Assembly (NCBI GenBank): GCA_001632435.1
Contig: KV424170.1
Location: forward strand, 1-21,393
DNA length: 21,393 nucleotides
Reading direction: 5' to 3'
Origin: Calocera cornea HHB12733
Lineage: Eukaryota > Basidiomycota > Dacrymycetes > Dacrymycetales > Dacrymycetaceae
Both the position numbers and the translations under genes were made by a program. The notes under the pieces are model-generated. The model searched no databases, had not been told where the DNA came from, and saw nothing but the letters and a program-made list of their open reading frames with translations. How positions within the stretch are numbered: the first letter of the stretch is position 1; every line of letters starts with the position of its first letter. Shown piece by piece: positions 1 to 9,567 of this stretch.

Positions 1-40
1 TGGGCAGGGGCGAGGTTCCGGCAGGGATTGGTCGTATCGA

Positions 41-73
41 GCCGGGGGCGGGGACGGGGACTAGGCAGAGGGG
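41..73 (+). other. G-rich run with possible G-quadruplex
   Basis: Four runs of four or more G (44-48, 50-53, 56-59, 70-73) occur on the + strand, with loops of 1, 2 and 10 bases. This could fold as a G-quadruplex, although the last loop is long. I see no coding sequence in the first 354 bases. Confidence 0.25.
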
Positions 74-185
74 AGACTGGGTAGATTGAGCTAGGCTAGG
101 TACAGGGGGAAGATGATGATGAGTTGACACGACAAGGAGACCTCGCTTGCAGCGGGTCTGTACTTATACTAGTGGGGCGGCTATA

Positions 186-262
186 AGGTTCCGAAGCCCA
201 GGGCGGTGCATCGGAACCTGTCCCTGACAGACTCTATGGACTGCATACGATGTGTATATAAA
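186..262 (+). promoter_or_regulatory. Candidate promoter of Z1: inverted repeat plus TATA box
   Basis: A TATATAAA element lies at 255-262, about 93 bases before the predicted ATG at 355. Upstream is a perfect 9-base inverted repeat, AGGTTCCGA (186-194) and TCGGAACCT (211-219), separated by 16 bases. A third AGGTTCCG copy sits at 13-20. The dyad spacing and position suit a dimeric DNA-binding regulator. That role is inferred; the repeat and TATA element are seen directly. Confidence 0.5.
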
Positions 263-354
263 GCACCCAGTCTCAGCACCCTCTGTCTGCTCACGGCAAC
301 AGTGACCTGTTACCCGGCAAACTACACGATTCTCATCTACCTGTCTCTATCCGT

Positions 355-1933
355 ATGTTTCCCAAGAAAAACCAGAAGGGAAAAGGGCGGGCCAGTCCAC
401 CCCCTTCAACTGTTAGCCGGTCTGGATCTTTTAATGGTTCTCAGGGTATGTGCAATGTCCACCAGTCGTGAACAAGTGCTGAGTATTTGCTAGGTGGGCC
501 GCCTGCCAGCGGACAGCAGTTTTTCCAATATGGGGGACCACCAGTCCAATGGCAACGTCCAATCCCAGTTCCAGGTGCTCGCACCTCCGTTCCTCCCCTT
601 ATTGGACAGCCGCCGCCTTTGAGTCTACAGCCATATCAGGGGTCTACCGGACCCAGTCCGTCTGGCGCGCCGCTCCAGAGGACGAACCCAACAGAATTCT
701 CTCCGGACCAGCTTTCCGGCCCAAGCTTTGCACCTCAACTGTCTACATATGGCAGCACCACCCATGGCCCCTTGTTTCATGCAGGTCAACCTAGTCAACA
801 CCGACCACCAGCACCATTGCAAGCTTCTCCCACATATGAGAGTCTGCAACATCGACAGAGCCCGCCGACCGGCCCTCAACCATTTCCGGGATACTCCAGG
901 CAAGGGCCACATTTGTCAAGCTTGCATGGACAGATCAATCTAAACGCGGCAGGTCTTCCTGCATCCGGCCAGCTGACGGGTCAAGATGGATACAGTCAAA
1001 CCTGTCTAAGAGGATCACGTCGAGATAGGCCAAATCTGATTCCCTTACGAAGGATATGCACTTACAGGGTCAGGTTTAGGTGAGCCGAGTCAATTTGGGA
1101 GTGCCAGATGGGCATTCCGAAAGGGAGGATATTCTCATACGGGGGATTCTCTTAGACAGGTTTGACTGTACAACCCTATTCTGCAGGGCAACTTGCTCCC
1201 GTCGATGTACCCAACAGAGCTGGCTGCAGCTGGAGCAATCTATAACCCGGCAACCCGCCAAATGACCCCTCCACACAGCATTCCCAGCTATTTTCAAGGC
1301 CCAATGGCAAATGCAACTGAGCCGGGTTCTTCTCGCACTGCTCGGGTTGCCCTAACCGAGGCTTCCTCCCGCACAACGGCCCCAGCCTATATAATCGGAG
1401 CTTGTGTGCCTATCACTGGCCCAAGCAGCCGTTCATCGCTATCAAACAACAGACCAGCACAACTTCCACCCCCACCAATGACGGAAGAAGAAAAACTCCG
1501 AGAAGTTTATGAGAACTTCCCCCGAAGTGCTCCTACTACTGAAAATGCACAACATCAATATGTCCCCGATGTCATCCGTCGAGTTCACGCCATACGGGGA
1601 CCCATAATTGCAGTTTTGAATGAGGCGCAAGAAGAGCATGGCCCCGACTCCCGAGAAGTGACACCAACCTCTTCGGCCGCAGGAACACGAGGCCAAGGTT
1701 CTGTTGTTCCTTCACTTCCATCTACTACTTCCTGGGGATCAGGTGGTACGGAGAGATCGCACAACTCAAACTCATCAGCAGCTACACCCCCAAGGACCAC
1801 ATCCTTGCACGGTTCAAATGATGCAGCTGACTTACCAGGAAGTTATGCGCCCCGCTGCATCTATTGCGACCATAACAATGTTGGCATAAGTGATGCTGCA
1901 GAGCACTTTCTTGTATGTCCACGGCGTTATTAG
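355..1933 (+). CDS. Z1: Pro/Ser/Gln-rich protein with C-terminal C2HC zinc finger (frame breaks unresolved)
   Basis: Function unknown; it is possibly a DNA-, RNA- or protein-binding regulator. The predicted start at 355 gives MFPKKNQKGKGRASPPPS. A 48-base intron (446-493, GTATGT...TAG) then joins in frame to a long Pro/Gln/Ser/Gly-rich region. From about 1040 the coding frame changes, so an intron ending at 1052 or 1067 is needed; its donor is not canonical (GTCAAG at 980 or similar). A TGA at 1163-1165 then interrupts an otherwise coding-like frame that runs to 1933. Removing it needs a 27-base intron (1160-1186) or a 60-base one (1160-1219), or else it is a true nonsense mutation. The last residues form C-IY-C-x12-H-FLV-C, the classical zinc-finger spacing with Cys as last ligand, followed by PRRY and stop. 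The N-terminal KGKGR and the finger match Z2. It is convergent with A1, 76 bases away. It could be a pseudogene. Confidence 0.55.
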
Positions 1934-2009
1934 CAAACATACTCAGTACAGCATTGAATGTAGTAGTGATTATAAAAATGCATGCACATAGGTTTTACAG
2001 GTTCTAACG

Positions 2010-2964
2010 TTATACAAAGCGTGCTCGAACCCTTGGTTCTCGTGGCCAATCGAACTCGTCTGGCCGTAGATAATAGCCATGAAATAACAGCGCAGAAGAA
2101 TTGGATTGTCTGAAAGCACAGTTCCAGTCAGACGGAAAGACTGGCATGAGCAACCGCCGTTGATACTCGGAGGATGCTTCGAAAGTTGCTGAGCGGTCCC
2201 AATCGATAATAGCCAGGAGATTGAGATTGCTGTCAACCATGACGTTGTGTGGGTAGAGGTCATTGTGTGCGAGATTCATTGCTGCCAGATTGTAGACAAC
2301 TTGGGAGATCTGAGGTGTTAAGTGAGCATAATCGAGATCGGGATTTTTGTTGATGTAGCGCTGAAGAGTTTGACCTGGTATCCATTGCGATATCATGTAG
2401 GCGCATTCCAGTGTTCGACCGTAGTAATAGACAGTGGGCACTGGGGCAACAGTGGAAGCGAGATGTTGATTCCGGGCGATAGTCTCTACGTCCGTGCTTG
2501 GAACATACAAGGTGAGTAGAAATTCGTCCTCGATTCGATAGATCCTCTTGTGGCCGTTATCATAGATGAGATCTGCCCGTCTACCGGGCAGTATCACTTT
2601 GGATGTGACGCTCGCATTCAGTTCATGCGGGTCATGCCAGCGATTCCTCTCAAAACGGGTAGCGCAGCGGAGATCAGGTGTAGAGTGTATGTACCGTATT
2701 ACGTTGTTATCTGGCCTGGGATTGTCGGGGCCGCTCTGTGGCGTAGTACGGTTGGTCTGAGGGCGGGGCGGATACTGATGCTGTGTGTTGTCAATCAAGT
2801 GCTCATCAGGGACATTCTGGATCATGATGAGCACTGGCGAGCAAGGAGATGGAATCAAATACATTTTGAATATCAGGAAGAAGTTCAGTCAATCGGCGTG
2901 CGTCTTCTCTCAAAGACCTCTTTGTCCGCTCCCAGTTTCTCATCATCATTTTGTGTGGATCCAT
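2010..2964 (-). CDS. A1: APH/choline-kinase-like protein, intact
   Basis: Two exons on the complement, 2964-2863 and 2816-2010, flank a 46-base phase-0 intron (GTATTT...CCAG) and give 302 residues. The start MDPHKMMM leads straight into NWERTKRSLREDARRL, the helix shared by the whole family here. A linker rich in Pro, Asn and Thr follows, then a kinase-like fold of the aminoglycoside phosphotransferase type. Visible landmarks are IYRIEDEFLLTLYVP near residues 126-140, IARNQHLA near 147-154, the catalytic loop HNDLYPHN at 218-225 and the metal site IIDWD ending at residue 241. The strand-3 Lys and helix-C Glu expected in active APH kinases are not where they should be (Thr and Asn/Gln instead). 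The C-terminus carries the A-type signature SSALLFHGY. The substrate is unknown. No membrane segment or signal peptide is seen. Confidence 0.85.
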
Positions 2965-3376
2965 GAGCACAGGCAGAGCTTGGTGGAAGAGATGGAGTCG
3001 TTGCGGAAGCTCAGGGGTTTCTTCAGTGGACTGAGACGGTCAGAATCAAGCGAATGCAGCGTCTCAAGAGTCAGAAAGGGGCACAGTGAGTCGAGTGAAG
3101 TGGCACTGACTGACAGCGTATGTGCTCTGTGCAAGACACCCCCGGCGCGGATGTAAAAGGCACAGCCACTAGACAGCAAGCTTGACCAATTATGCCTCCA
3201 TTTTTGGGTCTAGAGTACACTAGTACACACCAGCAACGCGTTCAACTAGACTCCGAACAACAACACACAGGCTACCTAAAATTGACTTCAAACATGCTTT
3301 TCTGAGTATACAGCAAATGTCCATGGGACAGCTCTGACAACAGGAACAGTACCTTTCAATTTCAAACGAATGAATG
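2965..3376. other. A1-B1 intergenic region
   Basis: About 410 bases lie between the A1 start and the B1 stop on the same strand. It holds the A1 upstream region and the B1 3' flank. Short open frames exist on both strands but none resembles the neighbouring family, and I see no TATA box or strong repeat. Confidence 0.5.
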
Positions 3377-4297
3377 TTATACTGAGTGAAGTCGCAACCT
3401 TGGTGGTTCAGCAAAACCAAACTCATCTCCGCGAAACCGGCATCCGTCCCACAACACTGCAGGTGAATGAAAACGTCTGAATGCAAAATCCCATTCGTGG
3501 AGGAGATCCGGCAGAACCGCTCTTCGCTGGTATTCCTTCGACGTCTGCAGTGTGCTCGAACGATCCCAGTCGATGATCGCAACCAGATTGAGATCTTGAT
3601 CCACAATGACATTTTGTGTATTGAGATCGTTGTGAGAAAGATTGACGGCGGCCAAATCGGCGACGATCTGGACGATCTGTGGGGTGATGTGGGAGTAATC
3701 GAGGTGTGGGAATTTCCGGGTGTAAGATTCGAGGGTACGACCGGGAGCCCAGTGAGATACCATGTATGCGCACGAAAGGATCCACCCGTAGCAATACACT
3801 TTAGATACGGGAGCCACAGTAGAGGCCAGATGCTGGTTCCTGGCTATCGCTTCCACATCGATAGTCGGCAGAAACATGGTAAGGAGAAGCTGATCGTCAA
3901 TACGGTACAGCCTCTTCTCCCTGGTGGCATAGACCAGCTGGCTTTTCCTTCCGGGTACGAGGAGTTCAGGGGTGATAGCGGGGTCGGGTTTGATGGGATC
4001 CTTACGAAAAGCCCTCTCAACACGAGTCAGTCGTCTGAGATCAGGCACGGAGCGAGTGTATCGGATGAAGCTCAGCGTTCCTGTAGGGTTGGGGTAGCGA
4101 GGCCTTGGCGAAACCTTGACAGGTACATCATGTATACTGGAATTGTGGGAGGATCCTGTGTCCTGAACAAGGTCAATAGAAGATCTGCGAAGACTGCGAA
4201 AGCATCCACCTCATGTATCATTGGAATGAGTTGGGAGAATTTGCGCGCGTCTCGCCGAAACTGATCTTTCGTGCGCTCCCATTTCTTCTGGGTCCAT
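3377..4297 (-). CDS. B1: APH/choline-kinase-like protein with frameshifted N-terminal exon
   Basis: The main exon (complement 4162-3377) encodes 261 residues with the full kinase-like core: LYRIDDQLLLTMFLP, IARNQHLAS, the catalytic loop HNDLNTQN and the metal site IIDWD. It ends with the B-type signature FHSPAVLWDGC...RGDEFGFAEPP. A 47-base intron (4163-4209, GTGGAT...TCAG) joins it in phase 0 to a family helix WERTKDQFRRDARKF. That helix is not in frame with MDPEE, which starts at the ATG at 4297. One extra A in the AAA run at 4282-4284 separates the two frames, and the helix frame has a TAA just upstream. A further upstream exon starting at an ATG at 4437 (MPPLDGYEWRK, donor GTACGC) resembles exon 1 of D, but I could not join it cleanly. 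Either the gene is newly broken, or it is translated from a later ATG (MIHE just before the intron), or the A run is a sequencing error. Confidence 0.65.
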
Positions 4298-5050
4298 TAA
4301 TAGCCAGTTGTATAAGTGAGGTGTCCGATGTCTGAAACCGTTTACACTGTGGACGAAAAGACAATGGAGGTCACACCGAATGAGTCTAATGCATACTTGC
4401 GTACTTTCCGCCACTCATACCCGTCAAGCGGAGGCATGTGATATGATGGCTTAAGGACTTATCCATTCCGCCTCCGACTTGGTCGCGTCGCGTTGAAGTT
4501 CTGAGTCCCCAGTTCCTCTAAGTTATAGGAAAAAGTTTTGAGTTTTGATCTAGAAACCACTTCAATTGCCTATAATTAATGTATATAAATACAATGTACA
4601 GCCTTCACCTGCCTTAGAGATGACATCAAGAGAAATTGGCTCTGAGAAATCGCGTTCAAGACTCGGCAAGGTTGTGGCTGTGCCTTTTGGTTCTCGCTCC
4701 GTTTTCAACAAAAACGAGTTCTGTAAAATTTGGATAACTTCAGAGTTCTTTATGACATTGATGTTGTATCAAATAAGTGCACATAGTAATATCTAAAGTA
4801 AATGATGAATTTGAACAAGTGTGGCCAGGGTGCTAGTCATCACTAAAAAGCGTTGGGCCCTGGTAGCAGGGGTCCCTACCGCAGCTATCGGTGCTACGGA
4901 CATTCTGGCCCGGCACTTTCTTCTGAAGCGGAGTGCTCCACTTTTCTTGCAACTTAAATCTCTGGCTGTCTGTAGGTACAAGCTGTCCATATGATTCTGA
5001 ACAACCAAAATTTGACTCCTATGGGAGCCATGCCAGGTATGTGTGGTAGC

Positions 5051-5107
5051 GCTATGTAGCATGGGACTTGGCAATGGGTGCTAGGACCCCTATAGCTGCT
5101 ACATAGC
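5051..5107. repeat. Small inverted repeat
   Basis: GCTATGTAGC (5051-5060) and its exact reverse complement GCTACATAGC (5098-5107) flank 37 bases that include GGACCCC. Related GGTAGCAGGGGTCC sequence occurs at about 4861-4875. This may be the remains of a terminal inverted repeat from a small element, but the evidence is weak. Confidence 0.3.
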
Positions 5108-5743
5108 CACAGATAGCCATGTCGGTTTTGAGTGATGAGTGGCTGTCATGCCGCGTCCAATTTGCTTCCGTGCCAGGGACCCTTCGTTACATGCCTCCGA
5201 GGCTGGATCGATGGTAATGCATGATACACAGGATCTTCTTATCGCCCCCGTCGAAGATCAAATTGGTGCGACGGCCGGAACGGTGGAATCTGGCCTCGGC
5301 CAGGCTTACAGTAAGACCAACTTGAAGTTGTGAGGTCGTCGACCACCGTGGCTGCGCCGTTGGAGTCCATTTGCCTCTGGCTCACACCTCGCCTGCCTCC
5401 GAGTCCGTTTGGGTTGCCACACCGACGGTTAGTTTTAATTCTTACACCATTCCCATTCACATAATTGAAGATGTGTTACACAGAGCGTGTTGAGCTCATA
5501 GCTTTGCTTTACTGCGCGTCCGCCAGCCCGAAGCCTGCAAAACTGCTGCTGAGACTTACCGGAATTCCCGGCTTGCAACCTGGCATTACATATGCGAACC
5601 GCGTTGGACCATACACAGCGACCGCTGCTCACTTCTCGCGCTACTTAAACTTCCTTCATGCTCTGGTATTTTCCGGACCCCAACTATAGATAACCAATAG
5701 AGCATTCGTGTTCGATGTCAACAGCGATCTAACATCCCGCGCC

Positions 5744-5928
5744 GTTGGGTATTCCGCCCAAGCCGATGGCCTGCCTTCCCTGTCGCACCGCCAGCTCCCC
5801 CAAACCCACGGCAAAGCTGGCCTTTCGACGACTGCTCTACCAGCGCCAGCTATCGTCCCGACTTGCGTCCCCTGCTCCAAACTGGCCATTCCCAGAGTCG
5901 CTCGTCCTCGTCCCCTTGCGCCCGGGCT
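5744..5928 (+). repeat. Dispersed repeat, copy 1
   Basis: This stretch aligns by eye with the reverse complement of 17291-17485. The best part is about 90 bases around TCGTCCCGACTTGCGTCC and CTGCTCCAAACTGGCCATTC, where most positions agree with a few small indels. One frame of both copies reads as a similar peptide, with CVPCSKLAIP here and CVLCSKSAIP in the other copy, so the element may once have been coding. No terminal repeats or target-site duplications are obvious. Confidence 0.6.
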
Positions 5929-7093
5929 CCCCCACCCCCGCGCCATCCCTATGACTCGGAACGCATCCCGGCCCGTCGGGCTTGATCGACGCGCGCGCAA
6001 GCACATGCGTAGTATGGATTCTTGCCACCTGCCTTCTGGAAAATACCGAGTTCGGCACGCTCGGCTCGCTCGGCGGCTGAGCTGACTCTGGCGTCTCTAG
6101 AGGCGGGATTCAGGAGCGACCACCTGCCGGAATTGCGCCAGCCAATCAATTTTTGGCTCCACCTACCCCTGAGGCGTCCAATCTAGTTATAGGCGCTTGT
6201 TTAGCTCGGGCTGTCCGTCTTGGGTGTGAGCAACGTTGGGAAGATTCTCATACAGCTGCGCCAAGCTCGTGCTGTAGCTCCTAAAGCAATTGATGATCCG
6301 GATATATCTAGGCGGCGGCCACAATAGACTGAGAACAATGGGATGGCCTCATGCTTGCTGACGAACGGTTGCGTCAACCCATGCCATGGTCCTGGCAAGC
6401 AGCACAGTACTCTTTCCCTTCGATATCCTCGCCTGCATGCGTTTGACAAGTTCCCCTTTGTTCGAACAGTGGGGATTCGGACCCTGTTGTTCGGTAGATC
6501 TCGAGTATCGGAACAATAGCATTTAATGGTATCCGTTTGCATAGGATACTGGCAACGTCATTCAGTGAGATTACCTAGCGTTCAGGGTGTGGTTGTGACT
6601 GCAACGAGTCGATAGACTCAAAGGTGCGGGAAGACTGATAAGCATTGCCTTACAGAGCCGGTGTTCTCTAAAGGTGTGTGTGATAGCTGCTCAGGAACAG
6701 CACGACTGCCTAATAAGGTCAGTGGCGCCATGTACAGCTTTTGTATGCACACGAGTATAATCAGGGATTTATTTTGACTGGACCTATGACTGTGGCGGAG
6801 GCCCAAATGGCCTTCTTTTCCCAAGCCAGGGGTTCGCGCAGTGCTGGACTGGCTGCCGAGGTTGTGTCCCTCATGGTTCTGTCAAGCAAATAGACAGAGA
6901 CGGGTTTGTGATGTGACTGGAGAAGTGCAGCTACAGTCTATCCGGCAGTCCGGTATTGCATATGCTCGGTGACCTGTAAGGGTTGCCAAGGGCTGTTACC
7001 TGCACTGGCAGACACATCTGGTCCGGCGGTACAAAAGGAAGCCCCGCGACCTCGAGACACTGCAGAACAACCACGTCTCCTCAATTTCCTCAG

Positions 7094-8116
7094 ATGGCCT
7101 CCCACAGAGCCGACAAGGGGAAAGGACGTTCAGGACCTTCTTCTGTGGGTGGTACCACAACCCCAGCTCAGGAGGGAAGTGATACCGACTCCGATTCCTC
7201 TTTTGGGGTTGACCTCAACACCCTGAAGGACCCCCCGGATGTGTCGCCTGAGCTAGTCGACTGGACCAAACTGCAAGTTCGCCAGAAAGACATGCGACAA
7301 ATGGACCTCTGGAGGGCCGACCGCCAGGCAGCACGCCTTAACCCATATGCTGCCCAACCCATTCCCATCCCGCAGCCACAAAGAGGCCGAGGTTATCCCA
7401 CACGCCTTCCAGCCCAATTTACTCGCTCAAGCTACACCGGATCTTCCCAGCTTCCTGCAAAATCACAAGGTCTCTCCCGAAGGAGTGATCGTCAAATATC
7501 TCCTTTGGCACAGTTTCCACTCGCCAGTAGACAGGCACCCAATCGGTCCCCTTCCGTGGGCAAAGGTCCGCCAAATTCTCAAGTGCCATCCATGAGAGTA
7601 CCCGTCCCACCTCATGCACCGCCATCTGCGCGTCCCCTTCAGCGACCCGGCGACTCTCCTTACCCAGCTGCAGTACAGTGGGGTCAGTATCCAAACTACC
7701 CTATCCGACCCACTCCGCCTCCAGCAGAGGGTGAAGCAGACGTGTATGGTTTCCTGCGTGGCCTTCCAGTGCATTTGCGGGTCACGTCAGCCGAGCTTCG
7801 GGAGTCTGAAGCTGCCCGACGCATGTCAAGTACGAGCCCGGCCACCGACAATTCAACCTATATCCGTTACCTCTCCAGCGCAGATTCAACGGCATCAAGG
7901 GGAGGCCAAGCTGTACCAGATCCCGCCCTTGATCCTGAGGCAGATCCCGCCTACTTTCCTGTGTTTGATGACTCTCTCAATCGCGAACCCGAGCTGCGGC
8001 GGCCACGACCTCTGCGGCAAGTCATGTGCGACTTTTGTGGAGAATACAAGGTGGAGGGCTCCGACCTTCTCATGCATGAGCTGCGATGTGAGGAGCGGGA
8101 CGGAAGGCCGATCTAA
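7094..8116 (+). CDS. Z2: Pro/Ser-rich protein with C-terminal C2HC zinc finger
   Basis: A single uninterrupted exon of 340 residues. I chose the ATG at 7094 rather than the earlier in-frame start at 6983 because MASHRADKGKGRSGPSS aligns with the Z1 N-terminus. An Asp/Ser stretch (DTDSDSS) is followed by an acidic/basic segment with WTKLQVRQKDMRQMDLWRAD, then a long Pro/Ser/Gln/Arg-rich low-complexity part. The C-terminus is a compact C-DF-C-x12-H-ELR-C module, residue for residue the same spacing as in Z1 and sharing a central Ser-Asp. The spacing is that of a classical zinc finger with the second His replaced by Cys. It converges with A2 (133 bases between stops). The role is unknown; a regulator or adaptor is the plain guess. 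No TATA box is seen upstream. Confidence 0.75.
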   Translation: MASHRADKGKGRSGPSSVGGTTTPAQEGSDTDSDSSFGVDLNTLKDPPDVSPELVDWTKLQVRQKDMRQMDLWRADRQAARLNPYAAQPIPIPQPQRGRGYPTRLPAQFTRSSYTGSSQLPAKSQGLSRRSDRQISPLAQFPLASRQAPNRSPSVGKGPPNSQVPSMRVPVPPHAPPSARPLQRPGDSPYPAAVQWGQYPNYPIRPTPPPAEGEADVYGFLRGLPVHLRVTSAELRESEAARRMSSTSPATDNSTYIRYLSSADSTASRGGQAVPDPALDPEADPAYFPVFDDSLNREPELRRPRPLRQVMCDFCGEYKVEGSDLLMHELRCEERDGRPI

Positions 8117-8249
8117 GCGAGTTAGGTACCTTTCTTAAGGTGCGCTAAAGTAGTCACCATCAGGGACACCGGACACAGAGGTTATGTATACATTCACCAC
8201 TCCTTCTAAATAAGCAAGGAACAAGGAACGCTGAAGAAATGATATTGTG

Positions 8250-9278
8250 CTATGCATATACAGGTAGTCGATGAGGCAATGTGCGGCCGAATTCGCAAGC
8301 ATCAAATTCATAACCATGAAACAGTATAGAAGACTGGAAGGGTCGAAATGCAGAGTCCCAATCATGCGGTTCCAAGTAGTTCACAACTCGTCGCTGATAC
8401 TCCGGGCTCTTATCCAGAGTATCGGAAGTATCCCAGTCGATAATTGCCCGTATATTGAGGTGGCGGTCGACCATCACATTCCTGGGATAAAGGTCGTTGT
8501 GAGCAAGGTTGACGGAGGCGAGCTGAGCCACTATAGTTTGGATCTGGGGCAGCAACCTCGACAGATCCAGACCGGGCTGTTTATCGACGTAGTATTGCAG
8601 ATTTCGGCCAGGTATGAAGTCGGTCAGCATGTACGCACAATCGACTGTCCGCCCAAAGTAGTAGACCCAAGGCGCAGAGATGACTTTTGCAGCAAGACTT
8701 TGATTCCGTACTATTCGCTCGATGTCCGTGTCCGGTGGTGTGATGATCAGAGCGTATCGATTGTCTATGCGGTAGATCTTCTTCTGTCCGGCATTGGAAA
8801 CCAGTTCGAACGGATGGCCAGGTACGATATAGTCGGGGGCTGCACCCTCGGGGAGGTTTAGAACGCCCTCTCCGAAAAATGTCTCGAAAGTCGTCATAGA
8901 AAGGAGCCTTGGAACAGATCTCGTGCGCCGTATCGCGCGGTGTGTTGGCCATCCCGGGCTAGGTCTACGACTAAGGGTATCGTTGGATACATCTTTTGGC
9001 TTCGAGAAATTGGTCTGCTCTCTTGGTGCGGCCGGCACCACGCAAGAAGCAACCTAATCCGAGGTCAGCTGGCACACGTGCGTCTAGACGATTGGAGTAC
9101 TTACGCCAGAATGACTAGCCAATAGATTTGACAGCCGTGCTGCGTCGTTCCGGAGAGATTTTTTCATACGCTCCCAGTTCGTTCGCCAACGAGGCTGCAG
9201 CTTTTCTGGTAGCGGACGTGCTAACTGAAACACGATGTCAGTTCGGAAGACAGAAGGATATATATATGTGACCGACAT
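8250..9278 (-). CDS. A2: APH/choline-kinase-like protein, intact
   Basis: Two exons on the complement, 9278-9105 and 9053-8250, flank a 51-base phase-0 intron (GTAAGT...TTAG, branch CTGAC) and give 325 residues. The family helix NWERMKKSLRNDAARLSNLL lies at residues 34-53 in exon 1. Exon 2 carries the kinase-like core: IYRIDNRYALIITPP, IVRNQSLAAK, the catalytic loop HNDLYPRN at 243-250, IIDWD ending at 266, and the A-type C-terminus SSILFHGY. The strand-3 Lys is replaced by Ile. Start choice is uncertain: the ATG at 9278 is followed at 9259-9267 by TATATATAT, which could instead be a TATA box. In that case an unseen exon or the Met of WERM would be the start. It is the positional and sequence counterpart of A1. 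Confidence 0.82.
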
Positions 9279-9567
9279 CAACCATATCGTGTCTGTACCG
9301 GTTATTTAATGGATTGTCTCCGCCAAATCGAGCTGTTCAGAGTGTTGCAGCTTATGATGACGAGGAGGAAGCTAGGAGTATGTCATGAGAATGGTCTGTC
9401 GCCAAACCTGCTTGATTAGATTCCGGCCAGATATTGCACCGCCTCAGTTCGATGCACAAAGGCGCAGGACTGGATTTCAATATGCACCTAGAATGCAATT
9501 GCGGTGCGTGTACATGCGATACCGCTGACTAGCCTAACAGCGACAATCACCATGCCCGGAACCTCAA

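Larger units (their letters stand above)
4438..7093. other. Spacer between the two cassettes; no clear gene
   Basis: About 2.65 kb separate the B1 upstream region from the Z2 start. Open frames on both strands are short and show no recognisable domain, and compositions differ along the stretch: AT-rich near 4520-4800, C-rich near 5750-5960. It contains the dispersed repeat at 5744-5928 and a small inverted repeat at 5051-5107. Short coding-like pieces on + near 6226-6325 and 6341-6522 have no start or splice context that I can support. This may be decayed transposon or gene debris. Confidence 0.4.

Noticed and set aside
3467..4264. Long + strand open frame of 265 codons
   Set aside because: It is the antisense of B1; the - strand has the family motifs and spliced exons, and the + frame has none.
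4566..4796. Isolated 76-codon + strand open frame
   Set aside because: AT-rich context with no family resemblance and no splice or promoter support.
6201..6542. - strand open frame of 113 codons
   Set aside because: No recognisable motif, and the opposite strand is also partly open; it cannot be told from chance.
6983..7093. Earlier start for Z2 at 6983
   Set aside because: The added residues do not resemble Z1, whereas the N-terminus from 7094 aligns with it through KGKGR.
8271..8861. + strand open frame of 196 codons
   Set aside because: Antisense shadow of the A2 kinase core.
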